64,000 bases of DNA, from NCBI GenBank assembly GCA_003194525.1, contig NBIV01000223.1, positions 62,001 to 126,000 of the forward strand, read 5' to 3'. Source of the DNA: Gracilariopsis chorda (taxonomy: Eukaryota; Rhodophyta; Florideophyceae; Gracilariales; Gracilariaceae). Positions 9,491-20,650 of this stretch are shown one piece after another. The translations under genes were made by a program, and so were the position numbers. Below the pieces are notes generated by a model, which worked only from the letters and a program-made list of their open reading frames with translations, did not search any database and had not been told where the DNA came from. Positions within the stretch are counted from its first letter, which is position 1; each line of letters begins with the position of its first letter.

Positions 9491-10600
9491 TCATTCGTAG
9501 CTGCCCTTCATACTTCGTTGTTCCAGCCATGCCGAAATCAGTCTGCGAGCCACGCTCGTACGTCCAGGGATAGATATGCCACCATCAACATCAAGCCATT
9601 CCTGTAGCCACTTTCGTTTAAACCACTTTGCGCTTTCCAGTTCGGCGGTATCGACCTTTATTTGAGCGTTAGTCTCTCCGTAAACATTTGCACAAAAAGC
9701 AGCCATGAGGCTTGCATGAGGCAGGCTGGGCCACGGCTGACTGGAGTGATATGTGATGGATGTTTCATCAACGATTACCCCGGTCTCCTCTAGCACTTCT
9801 CGCGCCACAGCGTGTTCCAGGCTTTCAAATATCTCCGCGTAACCTGCAAGCACTGAGTATCGGTCTTTTGCCCAAGAAGCCTTCCTACCCAAGAGTATTT
9901 CATCCGTTTCCGGACGAATTACGAGTACGAGAACAGAAGGCATTACACGAGGGTAGATGTTGCGAGTGGCACATTCGGAGTTTCTGCATACTCGTGCAGT
10001 TGCTCCATGAATGACTTCGGTTAAGCCACCACATGCTGAACAGAACTTCGTTGAGGAATGCCAGTTCAACAGAGCTCTTGCGTGTGAAATCAGTGTTGCA
10101 TCAGTTTCTGAGAGGAATGAAATCGCAGCTCGCATGGGAATGATCTTCTCCCCCACCGACAAAGGCGGGGGATCAGCTCGCGAGACATCGACCGCCACAA
10201 AATTCGCTAGTGGGCTATCCGTATCGCAGAGACGTGCAACCAGGGGAAGTTCGCTTTGTGAGAATCTTGAAGTATTCACGAATTCTCGGAGTTGAAGTGG
10301 TGACCAAAACACAACTCTTTCTTTAGCAACAAATGGGCAACCGTTCCAGATGGGAAGAAAGAAGTAGGTCTCATCTGCTACCTCTATTAAGCTGTCGTAA
10401 TCACTTGGAAGGTTGCGGTAGTCTGGTCGGTTCAGTTTTGTGTTCAGGAAAAAGTTCTTGGGAGGTGCTGAGGCACGAGAGGATGATAGTATGTGCGGCA
10501 GAGGTCCTTGATTACAACATGTTGTGACGTACTGTGGCACAAGAATCTTGCGCCGTCGCCCTCCACGGGAAGCAATACATGGAACAAACGTTGCCAGCAT
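9491..10600 (-). CDS. NADH pyrophosphatase / NAD-cap hydrolase (NudC/NUDT12/13-type Nudix)
   Basis: The protein has 369 residues. From the N-terminus it has a basic, Ser-rich leader (CIASRGGRRRKILV) that looks like an organelle-targeting peptide. A NudC N-terminal domain follows, then a zinc ribbon with C187-x2-C190 and C205-x4-C210. The Nudix box (about residues 253-275) is complete: GYAEIFE then REVLEETGV. The NADH-pyrophosphatase signature SQPWP follows at about 287. These three features together define the NudC subfamily, which splits NAD(H) into NMN(H) and AMP and removes NAD caps from RNA. The start is the first in-frame ATG (10598-10600); the frame is open 72 bases further up without ATG. 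The C-terminus lacks a peroxisomal SKL-type signal, so mitochondrion or plastid is more likely (inference). Confidence 0.94.
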   Translation of the reverse strand: MLATFVPCIASRGGRRRKILVPQYVTTCCNQGPLPHILSSSRASAPPKNFFLNTKLNRPDYRNLPSDYDSLIEVADETYFFLPIWNGCPFVAKERVVFWSPLQLREFVNTSRFSQSELPLVARLCDTDSPLANFVAVDVSRADPPPLSVGEKIIPMRAAISFLSETDATLISHARALLNWHSSTKFCSACGGLTEVIHGATARVCRNSECATRNIYPRVMPSVLVLVIRPETDEILLGRKASWAKDRYSVLAGYAEIFESLEHAVAREVLEETGVIVDETSITYHSSQPWPSLPHASLMAAFCANVYGETNAQIKVDTAELESAKWFKRKWLQEWLDVDGGISIPGRTSVARRLISAWLEQRSMKGSYE

Positions 10601-11259
10601 ATTCGGTGGGTAAAGCGGTTCAGCGGAGAAACGCGGGAGGCCTCTGGAATATCGAACATCAAACCCTATCAAACAAACAAAAAATGCGATCCTTCAGTCT
10701 TAAAGATGCACGGGAAACTAGGTATGAAGCTACTCAGAAAAGGACAGTCTTACTAGGTTTTCGACACCAATGCCTAAATCTCACGCTCTGAATACTGGAA
10801 AGAGCAAGTTGGCACATCATGTCTCTGTCGATTGTAATCTGAAGTAACGTTATACCCGTCGTACCTTTGTACCGTTCTAGTAGACACTACAGTAGGATTG
10901 CTACTCAAAGTCGTAATTGAAATTGGTATTTCCGTGGAAGAAGATTTATCGGAGCGGAGCGGTCAAAATGGATCTGAAAATCAGTTTGGGAGCCATTGTG
11001 AGCACGGAACAAGCATATACAGTACGTCCGCCAGCGTCGTCTCCGTGCTTGCAAACGGCTGCGACAAGCTTCGGTTCGCTCCGCGTCTCTGGAAATCGAT
11101 ACGGCTGCTTTATTCCCACTCCTACCACCCTTGGGCGACAGCTACGCCTTGGTAAGGCGCGCTGACCGCAGAATGCAGGTGCATTTTGCGGAGAACGTAG
11201 TGGTGCTACGTTCAAAGCCGTTATCCTAAAATGAAATATGTGTGTTGGTCCGCTACGCG
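10601..11259. other. Intergenic, nothing recognised
   Basis: This is the upstream region of the Nudix gene. Two overlapping plus-strand frames (10898-11165) are open but match no family and have no supporting splice sites or motifs. Confidence 0.4.
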
Positions 11260-11682
11260 TCACCGAAAAGTGTACATTTGGAGTTTCCGAAATTGAGCGA
11301 GACGGACAAGTCTAGAGATTTGCATGCACCATGCCCAGTCCAGCGGCGCTGCTTCCTTCGTGCACACTTCCAGTGCTTTCTCATAGCACTCTATCGCATT
11401 CTCCACATTCCGGCTCCGATCACCTCCAATACGATCTGTAAATGCGGTCCCCAGGTTCATTTGCACCCTTGCCCAGTCCAGCGGCGCTACTTCCTTCGTC
11501 CGCACTTCCAGTGCTTTCTCATAGCACTCTATCGCATTCTCCACACTCCGGCCCCGATCATCTCCAATGCGACTTTGCAATGCGCTAACCAGATTCATTT
11601 GTACCCCTGCCCATGAATTGAAAGATTTCATACCTTTGGTATTTGCCGTGCTATTCCGAGGTGAAATGTTGAGGTCCGCCAC
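11260..11682 (-). pseudogene. Fragment of a TPR protein with 46-residue units
   Basis: Two and a part tetratricopeptide units are visible, of the long 46-residue type common in cyanobacterial and algal CHAT/NB-ARC-associated TPR proteins. Each unit reads like VQMNLGTAFTDRIGGDRS then NVENAIECYEKALEV, TKE and PLDWA. The units repeat exactly every 138 bp (starts at 11609, 11471, 11333 on the minus strand) and are very alike, showing recent tandem duplication. The third unit breaks off after PLDWA into unrelated sequence, and upstream there is no ATG or first helix, so both ends are missing. It is either a relic or an inner exon of a gene I cannot assemble. Such repeats normally bind partner proteins. 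Confidence 0.75.
11333..11620. repeat. 138 bp tandem repeat (TPR units)
   Basis: The word GCCCAGTCCAGCGGCGCT starts at 11333 and again at 11471. A third related start (GCCCATG) lies at 11609, giving an exact 138 bp (46-codon) period. Sequence between copies differs at only a few sites. It codes for the TPR units on the minus strand. Confidence 0.85.
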
Positions 11683-13546
11683 AAACCGAGTCTATCTACA
11701 AGGCTAGCCTGCTAGCCTTGCACCGGTGGTGCATTGTTTGTACCGAAATCGTTCCGCCCACCTCTGCACTGGCGACGATCTTGTAGCAGATTCGAAATAC
11801 ACAGAACTGCGAGATTGGAGTCTCGTTCAAGTGAAAGATATCCAATTGCGTGGAAGAGATGTGATCGAGAAAGCAGATATCCTTTCAGGTGGACAAGAAA
11901 CCTACGAGGCCAGTTTTACGAATCGGCCTCGGCCATGGATGCAAGGCAGTCCAACGACCTTTCGACTTGCGCGAGAAGTACATGCAGAAAGCTTAGCTAG
12001 CCTTACTGCATTGGGTTCTCTGGGCGAAGGATTCTCTACTTCACCCTCGTTGAAATGATCATGTTCTTGTCGTCTTCCCTAATCAGTGCTCGCGTAAGCC
12101 TGTGTACGAGTCTATGGCTGAAACCCCGTCAAGTATTCTTTCTCTTTCTTAAGTTTGCTTCTGAAGTTGTCAGCTTCCGTAGGGGACCTCTGCGCGAACT
12201 CAAATATCTTCCCCTCGCTGTGAGTGAGAAAAGCCAGGCATATCCCGAGAAAGCGAGCAGCATGTGTTCGTAAATGTGTAACTACGGGGCTGCAAGAAGG
12301 ATTGTTACTCGAAGAAAGTTTCTCTCCGGAAAATGCAGACGAAGCAGTCTCATTACACGAATGATAACCTTACGAAAGTTCCAAACGTTGATGTAGGTGG
12401 ATAAGAGATATGGCGGAAGGGAAAAACCAATCCAGACTCTAGAATAGTGAAGTTTGCTTGTATACCACAGAAGTATGAGCTGCAACGGCAGCAGTCTTGC
12501 CAATTGTGGATCGTCTTATTGGAATCTTGATAATCTCCACGGATTCGCAAGGCCTGGGAACGGCCCTACAGACATCAGCGCGTCAGCTTTGCGCAGACTC
12601 ACATTACCTTTGCAGGCTGCCGTGTGACTTGTTGTCGCGGCTTCGCGTGCAAAGTGTCTGAATTCCGGCGCACGCTGGGCTACCACGAAAATAGCGAGTG
12701 GACGAAGTTGGAGAAATGAAGACTACAGATACCATCGTGGTACCAGATTAGAGTCCCAATCGATTTTACAAGCGTGGAAGGGATGCTGAAGATGTCAGAC
12801 AAGGCTACCCCTATGTTGACCCAGTGGCCGGATTTTGTGACATCAAAGCAAGACGCTACAAAGGCGGAAGTGCTTTTGTCCCAGTTCTCTACCGGACATA
12901 TTTCGGAACTAGATCCCTTAGCATCGTATATTGGTCTAGACTCAGCAGTTTGTAAGTGCATAGGAAGAGTGGAGAACAGGACGGAACACTTCGGGCTGCG
13001 ATGTCTCAAAACGAGGCGCCCTCGCTGCCAGGACTTACCTTCGATAGCGGAAAAGAACCGGAAAGAGCATATTCAGTGTCGTTAGACAGCGCCAAAGAAG
13101 TTGTTGGCGTTCCTTATGAAAGAGAGTTACTTCTCTCGATGTAGTTCTACCTTGACATCGGAATAAGGTGCTCGGAACCCACAAATTATAATAGAACAAT
13201 ACATCCTTACGAAGACCGGCTCGCTGAAGTCAACGCAAATCGATGTGTGACATCGATTCCAGAATCTTCCGTGGATTCTCTTGTAAACATAGTCACAGCA
13301 CGGAACTGATCACCATGGCATTATACTGAAGCACGATGCGCCCGAATGATAGATATAGGACTTGATTACGAGTCGACAAGGCAGGAAGGAAACCGTTCAG
13401 CATAAACTCAGAAAGATGAGCTGGGCGTCTTAGCTCACGCTGACCCGGTTGATGCTGAGCTCTCAGAGTTCTACTGAGACACATAACAGATACACAAAAC
13501 TACCGTACAGGGCAAAGCAGAAGCGTTTCAGCACACGCTTAGAACA
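11683..13546. other. Long intergenic stretch without recognised gene
   Basis: Open frames of 60-110 codons occur on both strands (11726-12058 +, 12680-13009 -, 12774-13085 +). None shows a known motif, repeats, or splice sites that link it to another frame. An intron-containing gene of unknown family cannot be excluded. Confidence 0.35.
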
Positions 13547-15327
13547 CTAGTTTATCCCAGCAAAATGACACTTTCCTCTGCTGGACCCAAATCGAGGATG
13601 CCAAGTTCTCAGACTTTTGCTCCAGTGCTCTCCTTGAATTTGATCTAATATCGTGGGGTTTGGGTTCTTCTTCCTGATGACAGGCCTATGTATTGTAAAG
13701 CCAAGTCCTGTGTCACACCGAACTGCAGATTTTCCCGTTCTATCATTGGTGAAGGCATAGCATTCCTTCCCACGCCCTTTAAGCTCTGGTCTTTTACCAG
13801 ACATAATGTGTTTGGTCAGTTCAATTGAGGAGTTGTCCTTCACCAAGAAGTTAAGCCAAGAAAAGAACATGTACCCAGAGTGGCGATTAACACTATCAAG
13901 AGTTCGCGAGGCGTCCTGCTGTACAAATTTTGCACCTTTAGAGGAAGGCGTGTTGGCAATGAACTCGTCCAAATCGTAACTCACAGCCCACTACATATTA
14001 ATACATGTCAGAGCGCCTGAGAGGATGACTGAAGTACGGAAGGATGAAGCTGATTCACATGACTTACCTTGTAAAATGGAGATAGCATTGCGTAGGAGAA
14101 AAATGTAGCGTGATACTGCCCATACCGATGTGAAGACCGGCATGCATCGCTAGCCTCGGTTCCATTCGCGTCACTACCAAGACGACAAAACGGGAGCAAG
14201 ATCAAGTTGCTCCATAGTTTTCGTTCGACTCGCAGCTCCTCGAAAACTTGTTCAACAACTCGACGGACATCTTCCAGGAGCTGAGAGTTCTTTTCTTGCA
14301 TAATCGCATGACAATTACGGTCGCTTCCACAGGCAAGCTCCCGATCAGAGTAGGAATTGTTCACAACAATTGACATAGCAACGTTCTGGAAGCGCAGAGG
14401 GCCGTTGAGAGCTCGTGCGGCAAAGTGTGCCACTTCCGAATAGTACTCTGGATTAACCTTTTTCTTCCCATAAAGAGCACTTCCCGAGAACAAGATTGCA
14501 CCTTTACTTTTCCTTGCCCCGGAGTGACAAACAGGTTCTTTGTTTAGTAGAGGAATTTTTGGATAGCTAGAACTTAACTCCCATCCTGTGGCACATCCAA
14601 GATCAAACGATGGACTGAATCGTTCCGTGACTCCATCAAACCGCTTGAGAGGCAGAACAAGGGATAACTCTCCTCTGGATTCTTGTGAGAGAGTTCTGAT
14701 CTGCCGTAGAAACTCGCGTTGATGAAGATTGGAATTATCCCCTGTAGGTCTGATAGATACCGCGACCTGCCATTCGCTTATCTGATGCCCGCGTTTTGTT
14801 TTCTTCCCAGGCTTGTACGGACCAAGCATAAGGAAAGGGTCAACACGCACCACGTAGTCGACATGGGCACGAAGAGAAGGTGACGGGGCGCCTTGAACAA
14901 GCATTTGAGCCACAGCACCACGACGGGTTAGACTCAATGAGAGATGAACAGACACGTAAAGTATGATTCTTAAGTACGGTGCATTAGGATGCACGGTTCG
15001 AAACTGTTCTTTTGATAGGTATCGGTGATCAATTACGGCGTCCCTTATCACTGCAGAAGGAAAGGATGGCTCCGCAAATGACGCTGGAGCAGATGCAAAC
15101 TTTCCTGTGCATCGGACAGTGGGTGACCAAATTGTAACAGATGCATTCCCAGAAAATCGCCCGACTGTTTCCGGTTCGACGAAATCGAATCGATTTGATG
15201 TTGTTACCTTCGACAAGAACAGAAGCGATGTCGCAGCAAGAAGAACAGATACGGGAAGAGCCTTCTTGGGGACTCCTCTTGACTTGCTCTTGAGGAGTTT
15301 AAAGAGGTGAAATGAGTTTTTGACCAT
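13547..15327 (-). CDS. Type II membrane protein of unknown family, two exons
   Basis: Two open stretches join cleanly across one 77 bp intron (13991-14067). The donor is AAG|GTAAGT, the acceptor is TATGTAG, and the phase is 0 on both sides. The product has 567 residues (420 + 147), reading SPFYK|WAVSYDL at the junction. A basic N-terminus is followed by one hydrophobic anchor (about residues 23-39, ALPVSVLLAATSLLFLS), with a long lumenal or extracellular part after it. That part has possible N-glycosylation sites (SGNASV, NNSYS, NGTEAS) and several cysteines (for example LACGSDRNCHA). The layout is that of Golgi glycosyltransferases or sulfotransferases, but I recognise no family motif, so only the topology is claimed. 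The start is the first ATG (15325-15327). Confidence 0.75.
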
Positions 15328-16676
15328 ATCCACGCATCCGGGCGAACCTTGGCGAAATCAAATGATACTTGCAGAAACTGTCTGTTGCCTTTGGTAGAAG
15401 GCTCTGTATGATAGTTACGGAGAACTACTTCAGCTAAGAGGTGACTACTGTCTCGACACTGATAAAATCCTCAACACACGGAGCGAAATGCGGTCTTGGT
15501 TTTGATTCTACTGTGCAGATCCATTAATGGCAAAGAGCCAGACGCACTCCGTGACTCTAAGCTAGAAGGCTGAAAGACGACATCACAGAGGTTTAAGGAG
15601 CCTAACACCAGCGTGATATCCCTGCTGTCTACATGGAATATGCTTCCTCCACAGGGCCCGTGCAAGACTCAAGTCTACTTGGCCAACCTATAGGCCGGAT
15701 CACGGATTGTGGTTAGAAGGCTGGCAATTACATCGGCTTTATGAAATGGGTTAATTTGAGATTAATGGTTTGCCAAAAAGATGGCTGTAGAGCAAAACCT
15801 GTTTCTCGTTTTTGTAATCAGCCAATTTTGGAAGTGCCAAAATCGGCAAAAATGTAGTTTCAATACAAGTTCTGCAAGCTTGAAAGTGAAGTGTATTACT
15901 CAATGTAGAGGCTTGTGCGTTCTCTGTTCAGAAGCAAGAAAATCGGTTACGCTGTACAAAGAAGCATTTTAGTTGTCGTTAACGTGAATTGTGTCTTTAT
16001 TGGCTCTATTTTCCAATACGTGGACAAAACAGCTCTATCCTTGCATTGAGCTAAGAAAGCAATAATGTCCGTTATCTTAACATGTCCGCAACTTCTATAA
16101 GTAATTTGTACAATACTTTGCTCTATTGCGCTCCAAATTAACAACAGTCATCACCACTATGAAAAAAATTAACGCATGTTTTAAGAGAAAATTAACAGTC
16201 CAAGCTTCAGTTTTGTCTCAAACTAACACGTTGCGTATCTAAAATCAATGCGGGAACATACTAAAACTCTATGCAAGCCTTTAAATTTTTTATGTTTACT
16301 ACATTAAGCCGTTAACATTTTGCTAATATTAATCTTTTACTTGCTGGCTTACTTCCCAGTTTTAGGTTTTGCTTTTTTTATTTTTTGTGCTCATCTAGAA
16401 GTGTGGAAAGATGAAAACGAGTTCGTTAGTTTTTCTTCCCTCTGAGCCCTTACCCTTCGTATTGGCTGTTAACAATTGGCACTCCACACGAGCACTTCTG
16501 ATTAAATAAAAAATTCAATGCAGAGTCTGTATGCACTGCATGAGATTAGAACAAATGAAGTTAAGCAGATTTTCGTCTAAAGGTTGGCGAATAAATCTCA
16601 ATTTCATGTAGTACTAAAGAAGCTAGACTTCTAACCTTTACTGCCTGCATCCACAATGAGCTTCTAAAGGTTGCCT
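15328..16676. other. AT-rich intergenic up to the retrotransposon
   Basis: No gene is recognised. The stretch becomes AT-rich from about 15700, with several T-runs. Small open frames have no motif. It ends at the target-site duplication of element I. Confidence 0.45.
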
Positions 16677-16681
16677 TTGGT

Positions 16682-17475
16682 TGGAATGCAATGCCCTCAT
16701 GGAATCATTCTTGGTATTTGGATGATTTCCAGAATGTTTCAGTAATGTAGTCATTGCATGAACTACGACCACTAATAGTGAATTGGACACATTTGAAACA
16801 GAAGATTCAATTAGCAGTTGGCCACAGTAGTGCGCATGAACCATCCAATTGGATTAATTTAGTTAATTATATTTATTATTTTTCACACCAATTTCTGGGA
16901 GTGTTAGTACTTGGTGCACCGTCGAGTTACCGTCACACCAGTAAACCTTTCTCAACAAGAGATCCAAGCCTGTGGAATTGGCTCTAGACCTCACCGCCTT
17001 CGCGTGTTCTCTACTCCTCTTTGGAGGGAAGCACAGTGGTGCGGGAAGCCCAACCGCCTTCCTTATCAAAAGGACCCAAGTATTCGGATTGTTATTGCAA
17101 CTGTCTTGGTTTTCGCCTTGTATAAGGTTTATTTACCGGCACTGCCGTTAGTCTTCGTCATGACACTCGTGACTCAGCTCTCTCTTGTTTTTCCCTTTAC
17201 AGGGTGGCTTTCCCGCTACCCACGGCTCGTGTTCGCGCGTGCCCCTAACGTGGAAACCTCACCTATGTGGACGACGACTTCTTCCATACACCGCTCCTGC
17301 GGATACACAATTCTTGCCTCAACCTCCCTGCCCAAGTCATGACGGGTGGCCTCGGCCTTACAACCTGACATTTTCGTGCCACTCCTGGTAGGGCTCTACC
17401 CAACTGGGCTCACCTCTAACAATAAAAGATCCCAGACGTCTTTCGGTGCACTCCTGCTCCAGGCATTGCACTAAA
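16682..17475 (+). repeat. 5' LTR of element I (LTR A)
   Basis: This is 794 bp, starting TGGAATGCAATGCCC and ending GGCATTGCACTAAA. It aligns along its whole length with LTR B, C, D and E. It is richer in A/T than B and C, many differences being G-to-A or C-to-T. A TTGTATAAGGTTTATTTA segment in the middle may hold the core promoter. Confidence 0.88.
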
Positions 17476-17478
17476 AAG

Positions 17479-17490
17479 TGGTCTCCTGAC
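17479..17490 (+). promoter_or_regulatory. Primer-binding site of element I
   Basis: TGGTCTCCTGAC begins 3 bases after the 5' LTR. Element II has TGGTCTCCCGAC at the same place. The complement ends in GGAGACCA, as in the 3' end of some tRNA-Tyr (yeast type), so tRNA-Tyr is a plausible primer (inference). Confidence 0.65.
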
Positions 17491-17593
17491 GTACAATCGG
17501 GAATTTTTTGTTTGGTTCCCTCTTTCGAGGTTTTGTTTCTTTTGTTCATTTTCCGGGAGTTGCGTTGTTTCCCTGTCGTTACGGTTGGCCCTC

Positions 17594-19591
17594 ATGTCGA
17601 GGACGCTTTTCTCTGCGGAGCCTGTGACAACGCGCAGCCGCTCCTACAATGATGGAGATAATGCCGAAGTTCGGCTCGTTTCTCGGATCCTGACTTGGGC
17701 TAAATCCAGCCATGCTGGGGGTGCCTCTTCTAGGACTTCAAAACCACCCCGGGAACCCCGGAAATCCACGTCGACCCCGGTATCGAATGCTGTGGATGGT
17801 GCTCGTCCGGTTCCGGCCGTGGCCGCCGCTGCACCTGAACCCCGTCTGACGGGCGATATCACCCCCAGTGGAATTCCCTGGAATCTCAGTTTCACGCTTA
17901 GTGGACCGCCCACGACACCCTTTTGTGGGGATTACAAACCCTCCGTGAGGTGGTGATGGACATCCCCACAAAGGTGGTTGCAGAGGATCTCCGTATCTTA
18001 CGGTCCGATTTCAACTCTATGTTAGAGAGTTTGGGGCAACCCGCCACCTTCATAGAAGGAGTTGACTCTCGATTCGATCGAGTTCGTGCCCGTCTGGAGA
18101 CGTTAGAGCAGTTTATCCTCATGGATAAAACCGTCCCCGGATGATCCGGCACCAGCTGCGTCACACCACGACCAGCGTGCTGGAAGAAAGAAGCGCCACT
18201 ATAAGCGGAAACACAAACGAGATCACTCGGATTCTGATTCTACGACGTCATCGGATTCATCCCGAAACGGGTCAGATGGTTCTAGTTCGTCGCACTCTGA
18301 TTCGGAGGACGAGAAACGAGGCCGTTCTTCCCATTCTAAGCGGTCATCCGCCACCCAAGGTGGGATTCGGACCCGCAGCAAGGGGAGAAGACACCCTGGC
18401 CTCAGGGAATTAAAACAGACCAACCCGTTGTACCGAAAACTATTGTCATACTGGTAGTATCGGCTCGAAGATTCCTCTTTAGGACGTAAACCCCGTGTCA
18501 TGGGGAAGGTGAAAGAGTGCATAAAACGTATGCAACTCTCACTGCGTAACCATTATTTAACGGGAGAAGACCCAATTATGGTGTTGGACTTTCTTTCTCG
18601 CTTTGTAGCGGAAGCGGATATCCTCGGAATGAATGAGGGACAAGCCTATTTTTGATTACCATATTTCTTACGGGGAGTGGCTCAGGACCAGTACACCTCT
18701 GTCAGAGGATCATCTGATAAACCTGCTGGCCGGAGGCTGTGCAATATTTATTGCGCTCCAATGCCACCAATACCGCCATTCAGGGGGCAATCCTGGCTTT
18801 GCGAGATATTCGTTAGCGCTCGGGCGAGACTGAAACCGATTACTCGGTGCGCCTTAAAAGGACCTTCCACCTTTGTGGGAATGTATAATCTGCAAGGGAA
18901 CGTTTGTACCATGTTCATCGATGGCCTTGACATGGCAATCCGGGGTCTTGTCACTCGTTACCGCGAGGATGATCGGAGAATTACCTACGTCGAGCTTGTT
19001 CAGCACGCTCGAGCGGAAGGGGAAGCACTTCGTGCAAGAACTCCGAATCTTCGGTCTAAGCCCGCCAAGGCGTTGGTGCTGGAGAGTTACTTCTCATCGC
19101 CCTCCAATTTAGCCGATAGAACCCCCCAGAAGGGATACGACACCGTGAATTTAGCACAGAGAGATGGTTTGTCTAGACCAACCACGTACTTACCGTCAAC
19201 GACGGAGGACACGGTCGAAACGGCGCAAGACAACCCCGTATGGTACGTGGCGAACAATCGCTTTCAGCGACCACGAGTCCCGTTTATGAACGGTTAATCC
19301 CACTATCAACGGCCTGGATGGAATTACACCCGCCCTGCGGTACACTTCCCCGATGCCCGGTATATTAACTGGCGCGTCGCCGTGTTAGCTCTCATTTGCC
19401 ATGTTTGCTACACCCATGGCCATACATCCCCTCAGTGTCGTTGCTCACTGAAGGATATGGCCGAGGTGGTGGCAAATTACGAGGACCTCACTCCAGAGGA
19501 GAAACGTTCCGTTCCAACGGCGTACTACTTCCGTGCTAAAACGGACTTCTCGCATGCCTTGCCACATATCCCGCGTGCGCGGCTAGCTTAA
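17594..19591 (+). pseudogene. gag of element I (broken)
   Basis: The frames starting at ATG 17594 contain a Pro/Ala-rich head, then a coiled-coil-like segment (VAEDLRILRSDFNSML, RLETLEQFILMD) and a Lys/Arg/Ser-rich stretch with many SDSD-type runs. The conserved capsid core follows (LRELKQTNPLYRKLLS, GEDPIMVLDFLSRFVAEADI). A zinc knuckle CHVCYTHGHTSPQC (C-x2-C-x4-H-x4-C, about 19400) lies near the end. Element II has the same blocks in the same order. At least four frameshifts or stops break it. Intact, it would form the virus-like particle and bind the RNA. Confidence 0.85.
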
Positions 19592-19750
19592 ATTAACCCC
19601 AATCGGGAAGTCCCTCAAAACTTCCGACGCAACCACCGCTTATGCAGATAAAAACCCCAGCCCCCGGAGCGAAACTCTCATGGTTGAGGTTCCTGGACTA
19701 CCGCCTACGACGGGAACCTCCCAGGAGCACTAAATGAGGAAGTCTCCCCT

Positions 19751-20503
19751 TTGGGAGAGGCGTTCTCAGAGATGAGGCTGTTGACGCCCGAGGTGTCGCC
19801 GCCTCGCTCCCCGGTGAAAATCCTTTCAAGGAAGGACACCGCAGACGCGGACTCTGCACACCTTTCTGTGCTGCATCGCCCGTGGATACGGAGTAAAAAC
19901 CCCTGGATCCCGGATAGAGTCTTGGTCATGGCCAAGCGCAACTACAAGGTTTACGTCGACCTTGGCCTTGAAACCCATTTTATGGTGAGATTTCTAACAG
20001 CCCTGGACACAGGTGCAGGCCCCAACTTCATCGTGGAATCATTGCTACCCCCGCAGATGCGGTCTCGTATCCGTTCCGAAACGGTTACCGACGTCGCAGA
20101 TGCAAACAACAACCCGTTAAAAATGGTGGGCACCGTCAACTTAGTCGTGCGGTTGGGCACCTCCGTGGTGAAGCTCGACTTTATTGTTTGTCGGTCACAG
20201 GCCGCTCCAGTCATGCTGGGATGTGATTACTGCGACAGATTTGGCGACGCAATCAGGCCCGGCCTTAGGAGTGTGGAACTCGACGACGAATCGCCAGTCC
20301 CGATCGTCCGTCGCCCGCTGAAGGGTGCTTCGCAGAAGCAAGTCCCACTACCTGCTGCACATGAACCACCGCCCGCGTCTCGCGAGTCCATCAAACTTGG
20401 AGTAGCAGCCTCTGGTTCTATACCGCCTGAGTCCCAAGTCTGGGTGCAAGTCAATTGCTGTCAACACGGTCTTTGGGTTATTCAACCTCTGTACTCGTCA
20501 TAA
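19751..20503 (+). pseudogene. Retroviral-type aspartic protease of element I
   Basis: The catalytic motif is intact: ALDTGAGPNFIVESL (D-T-G-A), followed by a flap-like region and by APVMLGCDYCDRFG, the usual 'ILGxDFL'-like second motif. It would cut Gag-Pol into mature parts. The frame ends at 20503 and pol resumes in another frame. The start of the domain is not defined because gag and pro were probably made by read-through or frameshift. Confidence 0.85.
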
Positions 20504-20650
20504 GAGAAATACCAGCTCGCGCTGGCGAACGGAATTGTTCACGTTACCCCGGATGCCCCTTTCCGGATACGCGTTGCCAATTTTGACCAACGCCCCCAGT
20601 ATCTGGTAAAGAACCAAGTAATTGGAAGCGTCATTCCACACCCCCTTGGG

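Noticed and set aside
11333..11620. CRISPR-like or satellite array
   Set aside because: The 138 bp period is a whole number of codons and encodes TPR units; there are no unique spacers.
12680..13009. 109-codon minus-strand frame
   Set aside because: Only mildly hydrophobic, no family, and another frame of equal length overlaps on the plus strand.
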